A stretch of 64,000 bases of DNA from Cognatundibacterium oligocarboniphilum (GTDB taxonomy: Bacteria > Pseudomonadota > Gammaproteobacteria > Burkholderiales > Burkholderiaceae_D), in assembly GCF_013377855.1 (NCBI RefSeq), contig NZ_JABXYJ010000008.1:17792-81791 (forward strand). The letters run 5' to 3'. The notes beneath the pieces are model-generated. The model was not told where the DNA came from. It was given only the letters and a program-made list of their open reading frames with translations, and ran no database searches. This document shows, piece by piece, positions 59,253 to 64,000 of this stretch; position 1 is the stretch's first letter, and each line of letters opens with the position of its first letter. Both the position numbers and the translations under genes were made by a program.

Positions 59253-59567
59253 TTATGTTGGCGACAAAGGCTCACTTGCCTCAATCGCCTGCTTTTTAAG
59301 TTTCTGTTTTTCATTTTCCTTCTGATCCAATTCCAGAATTGTTTGTGACCTGATTACCTCAATCAGAAAGACAGAGGCGAACATAATCACGGCAAATCCC
59401 AGAAAGTTGATCAGCACTGCGGCACCGATGGTCATTCCAGTACGCATCAGAAAGGAGGATTCAACATCCTTGTTTTTGAAAATTCTGAATCGGTATTTCC
59501 AGTAAATGCTGATTGCATACCAAAACAAGATTAATTCAATCACAAAAAGAGAGATGAAGGCAGTCAT
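59253..59567 (-). CDS. Small membrane protein (104 aa) behind a tetranucleotide repeat
   Basis: Two hydrophobic segments (FISLFVIELILFWYAISIYW and TIGAAVLINFLGFAVIMFAS) and a charged Lys/Glu-rich tail. From ATG 59565-59567 with GGAG upstream. Seven AGAT repeats (59577-59604) lie directly before the ribosome binding site. Function unknown. Confidence 0.6.
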   Translation of the reverse strand: MTAFISLFVIELILFWYAISIYWKYRFRIFKNKDVESSFLMRTGMTIGAAVLINFLGFAVIMFASVFLIEVIRSQTILELDQKENEKQKLKKQAIEASEPLSPT

Positions 59568-59576
59568 GACTACTCC

Positions 59577-59604
59577 AGATAGATAGATAGATAGATAGAT
59601 AGAT
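59577..59604. repeat. (AGAT)7 microsatellite
   Basis: Seven perfect tetranucleotide units, directly upstream of the ribosome binding site of the 104-residue membrane protein gene and directly after a terminator. Copy number changes would alter the spacing. Confidence 0.95.
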
Positions 59605-59633
59605 AAAAAAAAACCCGCTTTTGGGCGGGTAGT
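59605..59633 (-). terminator. Terminator upstream of the small membrane gene
   Basis: CTACCCGC..GCGGGT followed by nine T on the minus strand, then the AGAT repeat. Confidence 0.85.
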
Positions 59634-59660
59634 TGACTATGGATAATGAGAAAACCCATC

Positions 59661-59689
59661 CCTCAATCAACCCATTGGGTTGATTGAGG
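59661..59689. repeat. Perfect 29-bp hairpin with CCCATTGGG apex
   Basis: CCTCAATCAACCCA / TGGGTTGATTGAGG. The largest and most perfect member of the leader hairpin set, but further from a start codon than the others. Confidence 0.6.
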
Positions 59690-60189
59690 TTGGGGCGTCT
59701 TTGGACGCATAGCCGAATGGCCATATTGGGTACAACAAGGGGTGAGGTTTTAACACCCGCGAAGTTTCCTTTATCTGAAAAATTCAGATGGCAGGATCAC
59801 CATTATTTTCTACTTCACTGTCTGAGTAACATTCATCACCAAATTAATGGCTGACAAATGGACTAAAGACGCCTCGCAATGATGCGTTAGGATCTGGAAG
59901 ATTTATGAAAAAAAGAGAGATGGCAAGTCTCGTAGATTTGAAACGGACTACAGAACAGGAGCCGGCCTGTCGATCCCGCAGCATGGAGCCGCTATATTTG
60001 CTGAATGATTCAGCTTGTGAGTAGCAGTGGCTACTTAGACGATGCTAGTTTCCCAGCAGAAGTAAGTTCATTATGGCTGATAGAAATTCAGTTTGCAACC
60101 AAATGGAAGGTTATATTCGCGCTCTTTTCAATAATTCTCCCCTTCTGCATATATAACAATATGGATAATTGAATCGCTCAACGCTGAAT
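59690..60189. other. Intergenic region upstream of divergent genes
   Basis: No supported gene in these 500 bases. It holds a short palindrome GCTGAATGATTCAGC (59999-60013) and the third copy of the 20-bp stem-loop (60038-60057). It presumably contains the promoters for the minus-strand SbcCD-like block and for the plus-strand AcaB-like gene. Confidence 0.5.
60038..60057 (-). repeat. Recurrent 20-bp leader stem-loop, copy 3
   Basis: Minus strand GCTGGGAAACTAGCATCGTC, one base different from copies 1 and 2; the change leaves a G-T pair in the stem. Confidence 0.65.
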
Positions 60190-60705
60190 ATGAATACTAC
60201 TAAAACAAATCATCTTTCCGGTCTGAGCCGACTTGAAGGGTTCACTACAGAAATCCGTTCTGACGAGACGATCTGGCTTTGCCATTACGAAGTAATCAAA
60301 ATCCTGAAAAAGAGATTTTATTTCCTTGAAGTCAAGATTACAGGCGCAAGGGATGGCAAGCGTAAGGCTATCCATGCAGGGCTGGATGAACTGAGCGAGT
60401 ACGTCAAAAATGCGAAAAATTGGATTTCAACTCAAAAGCAAGAGATGACTAACTTTGACCGGACTGAATTTCATGTTCAGGTTATCGGGAGAGATGCGGC
60501 CAGATTGCTGCGATTGTTTGTGATGTTTGATGAATTAATGACATCATTGGCGGCTGCACAGTTTGCTGGTGGGCAACCTGATAATTTGCGGGTCAATTAT
60601 ATGCAGGGCTTCAATGCCAGGATCAATTCCTTGATCGATATTGCCAGTAAATCAGAGCCACATTTTTACCGTGACGGGTCAATGCGGACATTAGCAGTTC
60701 TCTAA
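60190..60705 (+). CDS. AcaB/DUF1845-like protein (PFL_4669-type)
   Basis: 171 residues from ATG 60190; a TTG at 60169 with GGATAA is an alternative. A soluble alpha/beta protein with a C-terminal helical part (ARLLRLFVMFDELMTSLAAA, INSLIDIASKS) similar to the DUF1845 family of conjugative elements, which includes the IncC activator AcaB. AcaB controls acaDC. With an FlhDC-like gene on the same element, a regulatory role fits, but the likeness is moderate. Confidence 0.5.
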   Translation: MNTTKTNHLSGLSRLEGFTTEIRSDETIWLCHYEVIKILKKRFYFLEVKITGARDGKRKAIHAGLDELSEYVKNAKNWISTQKQEMTNFDRTEFHVQVIGRDAARLLRLFVMFDELMTSLAAAQFAGGQPDNLRVNYMQGFNARINSLIDIASKSEPHFYRDGSMRTLAVL

Positions 60706-60734
60706 AACTGATACACATTCTACGTTGAAAAAAT

Positions 60735-61589
60735 ATGCGTACCCAATTTAACTACTATGTTGTTCTGCCTGAAGGCGTTTCGCCAGTTTACCCCAAGCTG
60801 CCTGTGTTTCCGAGCCGGGCCACTATCGAGGAAACGTCTTCGTCAAACATAATGATCAAGAAAAATCCACAGAAGCGTGATTGGCTTAAATTGTCTGTCA
60901 TCGGCCTTGGCATGATGACGCTGATGTCAGTCAGCGCGCTGGGATATCAACAATTTCGCACGAATAAGCAAAATCAGGATGTGCATTCAGCTGGCATTCA
61001 ACACAGCGAGACTACAAGCGTCAAAGCGCCGACTAAAACCATCACCCAATCATCAACCACAGAAACAGTAGTTGCTACAGCATCTGCAGCTGCAACCAAT
61101 ACATCGGTACCGATTCAACACTCAACTGCACCGGTGCTACCCGCAGTAAGTCAAAACCAAATTCAACCAGCCAGCGTCTCTCTGACGGTTGAATCAAGCC
61201 CGGTGGTAGAGAAAAAGGGAAATGTTGCGCCCATCGTTGCTAAAACCAATACGTCAGTATTGCCAGTCAACGCGACAATCAAACCAAGCACGCCGGCACC
61301 GAATACCATCAAGCCGAAAACCATTGATACCCGGACCGTTACCCCAGTCAATGCTGGAAGCAAACAGGTCACTTCTCCTGCCAGCGTCGCTGTCAATTCT
61401 CCTGGCCTGACTCAACCGGTTCCTCCTGCCAACCTCCCCAACTTGGTGACTGCTAACGCGAATTTGACAGTTTCGCGTCCGGTTCAGTCTGGTATTTTTA
61501 AACGGGCACAGCCTGAAGCCAAGTCTCAGGAAAATGCAAAACCACCTTCTGTTGACAAGCATGAAGTGAATTCTCAAAAACTTTTTTAG
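60735..61589 (+). CDS. Membrane-anchored Ser/Thr/Pro-rich protein
   Basis: 284 residues. A cytoplasmic N-terminus of about 50 residues (FNYYVVLPEGVSPVYPKLPV), one membrane helix (LSVIGLGMMTLMSVSALGY), then a long low-complexity periplasmic region rich in Thr, Ser, Pro, Val and Asn. It might act as a spacer or wall-spanning linker. Co-transcribed with the bactofilin gene eight bases downstream. Confidence 0.6.
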   Translation: MRTQFNYYVVLPEGVSPVYPKLPVFPSRATIEETSSSNIMIKKNPQKRDWLKLSVIGLGMMTLMSVSALGYQQFRTNKQNQDVHSAGIQHSETTSVKAPTKTITQSSTTETVVATASAAATNTSVPIQHSTAPVLPAVSQNQIQPASVSLTVESSPVVEKKGNVAPIVAKTNTSVLPVNATIKPSTPAPNTIKPKTIDTRTVTPVNAGSKQVTSPASVAVNSPGLTQPVPPANLPNLVTANANLTVSRPVQSGIFKRAQPEAKSQENAKPPSVDKHEVNSQKLF

Positions 61590-61597
61590 GAGCAGTC

Positions 61598-62080
61598 ATG
61601 AAATTATTCCGCCGTAAAATAAAGGATGAAGTTGTCAACACTGCTAAACCATCCGTTCCCCAAGTTGATGTGCATTTCACCAGCATCATTTCGGAAGATA
61701 TGATATCCAATGGCGTTCTTCTGCTTCGCTCGAATCTCCGTATCGATGGCACCCATGAAGGCTCCATCTTGAAGTCAGCTGAAGCCAATCAGAAATTGAC
61801 CGTGTTTATCTCCCCCACTGGCTGCGTTAAAGGGGAAATTCACGTCGATAACATTATCGTTGATGGATCAGTTGAAGGCGTATCCCGCGCGGACGGGGAT
61901 TTGCATATCCGGGGCAAATGTACTGGAGAAGCCTATTATGGTAACGACGTGGACATCACTGGTGAATTGAGTGCCAAGCTGGTCAAAACATCACTTGAAA
62001 AAGTGATTCTGAATCATGCACTGGATTCTACCCTCAACACCAGTGAGAACGTACACGCGCTTTCTAAGCGATCAGTATAG
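61598..62080 (+). CDS. Bactofilin
   Basis: 160 residues, with TAGGAG upstream. The DUF583 beta-helix is plain: ISEDMISNGVLLLRSNLRID, TVFISPTGCVKGEIHVDNII, VDGSVEGVSRADGDLHIRGK, CTGEAYYGNDVDITGELSAK. Bactofilins polymerise into cytoskeletal scaffolds at the membrane. It is paired with a membrane-anchored protein, so it may position a plasmid-encoded complex. The second IS element lies just past it. Confidence 0.88.
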   Translation: MKLFRRKIKDEVVNTAKPSVPQVDVHFTSIISEDMISNGVLLLRSNLRIDGTHEGSILKSAEANQKLTVFISPTGCVKGEIHVDNIIVDGSVEGVSRADGDLHIRGKCTGEAYYGNDVDITGELSAKLVKTSLEKVILNHALDSTLNTSENVHALSKRSV

Positions 62081-62112
62081 GATTAGCGGCATTTATTGAC
62101 ATCCTCCCCGCC

Positions 62113-63354
62113 CTAAAGGACGGGGATTCCTACGGCGCTGCGCGATGATTTGCGAGTCGCTTCGGTGGGTTCCTGCTTCTTCGAGCGGCCTGACTGCTCC
62201 GACTCTCCACAGGCTAACAAGCGGTATCCCCGCTCTAAAATATTGATCGCACCGACCATATCGGCGTGATTTTCGTAACCGCAATCGACGCACAGGAATT
62301 TTGCTTGTGTTTGCCGATTATCTTTCGACACATGGCCGCAAGCCGGACATGTCTGGCTGGTGTGGTGCGGCGGCACGGCCAGCAACATACCGCCGTGCCA
62401 AGCCACCTTATACGCCAGTTGACGTCTGAATTCACCCCACCCCTGATCGAGAATGGAGCGGTTCAGGCCGGACTTCTGCTTCACCATCTTGCCTGGCTGT
62501 TCGCTGTTGCCCTTGGAAGACTTGGACATGTTCCGTACCTGCAAATCCTCAATGCATACGAGCGCGTGGTTTTGGCTGATCGTCGTTGTGGTCTTGTGCA
62601 GGAAGTCTTTCCGGGCATTGGCGATACGGGTATGAATCTTCTGGACGCGGGCCTTCGCCTTCTTCCAGTTGCTGCTGAACTTGACTTTGCGGCTCATGCG
62701 GCGCTGGTAGCGCGCAAGGCGTTGCTGATGTTTCTTGAAGCTGTTGAGCGGCGCGATGAAAGCACCGTCGCTCATCGTGGCAAACCGGGAGATGCCGACA
62801 TCGATGCCAATGGCCGTCGTCGCGGTTGGCAGCGGCTGTTTGATTTCGCGTTGCGTCTGAATCGACGCGAACCACTTGCCGCCCGATTGGCTCACGGTGA
62901 CATTGCGCACCTCGCCCAGCACATCGCGGCTGTTGCGGTAACGCAGCCAGCCGAGCTTGGGAAGGAAGATGCGGCCATTACCCTGATCGAGCTTGATCTG
63001 TTTCGAGTCGGGGTAGCGAAAAGTATCACCGCTACCCTTGCGCTTAAATTTTGGAAAGTCGGCGCGTTTCTCGAAGAAATTCTTGTATGCCTTCTCCAAG
63101 TCCTTCAAGGCATGTTGCAGCGGATGACACGGCGCTTCCTTCAGCCAAGGTGTGTCAGGACCATTGCGCCACCCGGTCAATTGCTTCGCCATGGCGACGT
63201 AGCCAATGAACTTGTTGCCCGCCTCGTGGTTCTCCTGCTGCATTGCCAGCGCTTTGTTGTAGACGAACCGGCATGACCCAGCGAAGCGGCGCATATCGCG
63301 CTCTTGTTCGCCGTTGGGCATCAGTTCGTATTTGTAGGCTTGTAAGCGTTGCAT
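62113..63354 (-). CDS. tnpB: TnpB-like RNA-guided nuclease (OrfB)
   Basis: 413 residues. RuvC motifs: IGIDVGISRFATM (Asp), CIEDLQVRNM (Glu), NHADMVGAINIL (Asp), with zinc ribbon CPACGH..CVDCGY between the last two. The C-terminus (SSRSAVGIPVL) is translated from the right-end hairpin region, longer than in copy 1. The RNA guide would be read from just past 62097 on the minus strand. Confidence 0.9.
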   Translation of the reverse strand: MQRLQAYKYELMPNGEQERDMRRFAGSCRFVYNKALAMQQENHEAGNKFIGYVAMAKQLTGWRNGPDTPWLKEAPCHPLQHALKDLEKAYKNFFEKRADFPKFKRKGSGDTFRYPDSKQIKLDQGNGRIFLPKLGWLRYRNSRDVLGEVRNVTVSQSGGKWFASIQTQREIKQPLPTATTAIGIDVGISRFATMSDGAFIAPLNSFKKHQQRLARYQRRMSRKVKFSSNWKKAKARVQKIHTRIANARKDFLHKTTTTISQNHALVCIEDLQVRNMSKSSKGNSEQPGKMVKQKSGLNRSILDQGWGEFRRQLAYKVAWHGGMLLAVPPHHTSQTCPACGHVSKDNRQTQAKFLCVDCGYENHADMVGAINILERGYRLLACGESEQSGRSKKQEPTEATRKSSRSAVGIPVL

Positions 63355-63792
63355 ACTTCAATTATAGTTTGGTCTATGAGCAATGACAACGATATCCGAC
63401 ACGGAAGACACTGCGTTTTCCTGATGCACGTGCATTTGGTCTTTGTGACAAAATATCGCCGCGAAGTCTTCACAAAAGAGATTCTTGACGACCTGCGCCC
63501 CATGTTAGCCAGCGTCTGCAGGGACTTTGAAGCGGAGCTGGTGGAGTTCGACGGCGAGGATGACCATGTACACTTGCTGGTGAACTACCCGCCCAAGGTT
63601 TCCGTTTCCAATCTGGTCAACAGCCTAAAAGGCGTTTCCAGCCGCATGATTCGGAAGAAGAACTACCCGAGCATCCGCAAGAAGCTATGGGGCGGTGCGC
63701 TATGGTCGCCTTCCTACTTTGCCGGTAGCTGCGGTGGCGCACCGATTGCCGTTATCCGGCAGTACATCGAACAGCAGCAAACACCACACTAG
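63349..63792 (+). CDS. tnpA: IS200/IS605 family transposase TnpA (Y1 HUH)
   Basis: 147 residues. HVHLVFVTKYRREVF at the start, the HUH motif in DDHVHLLVNYPPKVS, and the catalytic Tyr in IRQYIEQQQ. An internal ATG (MSNDND) nine codons in may be the real start. It overlaps tnpB by 6 bases at the 5' ends. Confidence 0.9.
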   Translation: MHTSIIVWSMSNDNDIRHGRHCVFLMHVHLVFVTKYRREVFTKEILDDLRPMLASVCRDFEAELVEFDGEDDHVHLLVNYPPKVSVSNLVNSLKGVSSRMIRKKNYPSIRKKLWGGALWSPSYFAGSCGGAPIAVIRQYIEQQQTPH

Positions 63793-63869
63793 ACGCACCA
63801 AACCGGACGGCTTCGCCGTCCGCGCTCTTGACCCCGCCCTGAAGGACGAGGTTTGCCGCGCAACCGATC

Positions 63870-63903
63870 AAAAAGGGTGAGGTATGCATACCTCACCCTT
63901 TTT
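63870..63903. terminator. Perfect 34-bp palindrome, likely bidirectional terminator
   Basis: AAAAAGGGTGAGGTATG / CATACCTCACCCTTTTT without a loop gap. T-runs on both sides. It lies just outside copy 2 of the IS element. Confidence 0.75.
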
Positions 63904-64000
63904 GTTTGTCTTACAGGCGCGTTTAGCGCATTTAGAGGTGCTTAACGACAGACAACTTGAAAAAAAGAACAGGGTATGCAAATGGCCAGAAAATGAGAAA
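63904..64000. other. Right-end stretch without gene
   Basis: About 97 bases with no supported start; the ATG codons near 63976 meet a stop within a few codons. Confidence 0.4.

Larger units (their letters stand above)
62097..63862. mobile_element. IS200/IS605-family element, copy 2
   Basis: The right end is at 62097 (minus-strand GGAGGATGTCA, the same as copy 1), with hairpin CCCCGCCC..GGACGGGG (62107-62124). The left end near 63862 holds hairpins GGACGG..CCGTCC and CCCCGCCC..GGACGAGG. It contains tnpB (minus) and tnpA (plus) with overlapping starts. The left boundary is approximate. Confidence 0.8.

Noticed and set aside
62266..63276. Plus-strand frame of 336 residues
   Set aside because: Antisense to tnpB of copy 2.
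1..64000. tRNA or rRNA genes
   Set aside because: No cloverleaf-like or rRNA-like sequence was noticed on either strand, though a covariance search was not possible here.

Overview
The window looks like part of a large conjugative plasmid (or an integrative conjugative element) of a Gram-negative bacterium, most likely a beta- or gammaproteobacterium. The grounds are lipoproteins with proteobacterial lipoboxes, VirB8/VirB9/VirB10 subunits, an R64-like type IV pilus operon, a ParM/ParR-type partition pair, SSB, a TOPRIM primase, a HigBA addiction module, and no ribosomal or central-metabolism genes. No relaxase, VirD4, VirB4, VirB11, replication initiator or prepilin peptidase is visible, so the replicon continues outside the window.

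Layout. (1) 1-6.6 kb, minus strand: a run of small, mostly unrecognised genes, a HigBA toxin-antitoxin pair, and several genes preceded by a short hairpin just upstream of the ribosome binding site. (2) 7.2-8.2 kb, plus strand: a small, possibly FlhD-like protein and a formyltetrahydrofolate-deformylase-like protein whose catalytic Asn and Asp are replaced. (3) 8.3-16.9 kb, minus strand: an accessory cluster (GltI-like binding protein, paired SMR/EamA-like membrane proteins, DsbC, an M15-type peptidase and unknowns) split by an IS200/IS605-family element carrying tnpA and tnpB. (4) 17-21 kb: a tyrosine recombinase with a Fis-like C-terminal helix-turn-helix, a non-coding stretch ending in centromere-like repeats, then parM and parR. 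(5) 21-24.3 kb, minus strand: primase, ssb, a protein with an LPD7-like domain and an unknown. (6) 24.6-27.6 kb, minus strand: a three-gene phosphorelay (response regulator, periplasmic binding protein, histidine kinase). (7) 28-30.2 kb, plus strand: a coiled-coil protein translationally coupled to what reads as a natural FlhD-FlhC fusion, by analogy with AcaCD/SetCD a candidate master activator of transfer. An ISL3-family element with 24-bp inverted repeats, a perfect 8-bp target duplication and three passenger ORFs sits in the terminator of that gene. (8) 32.8-33.9 kb: a CAP-domain lipoprotein. (9) 33.9-53.1 kb, mostly minus strand: VirB8-VirB9-VirB10, an SNase-like/lytic transglycosylase fusion, two PilL/TcpQ-like proteins, PilN-O-P-Q-R-S, a PilT-like ATPase, a PilV-like minor pilin and two large secreted repeat proteins. 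(10) 53.4-59.6 kb, minus strand: an SbcC/SbcD-like (gp46/gp47-like) nuclease pair with accessory genes. (11) 60.2-62.1 kb, plus strand: an AcaB/DUF1845-like protein, an anchored Ser/Thr/Pro-rich protein and a bactofilin, followed by a second IS200/IS605-family element.

Three non-coding signals tie the regions together. Two 58-bp dyads with the same architecture lie upstream of the ssb-region operon (24516-24573) and of the virB8 operon (53274-53331). A 20-bp stem-loop element recurs in three minus-strand leaders (24365, 56296, 60038). Several genes carry a leader hairpin whose top reads CCC-loop-GGG. A plausible model, which is inference, is that the FlhDC-like protein and the plasmid's other regulators co-ordinate transfer, pilus and DNA-processing operons through such sites.
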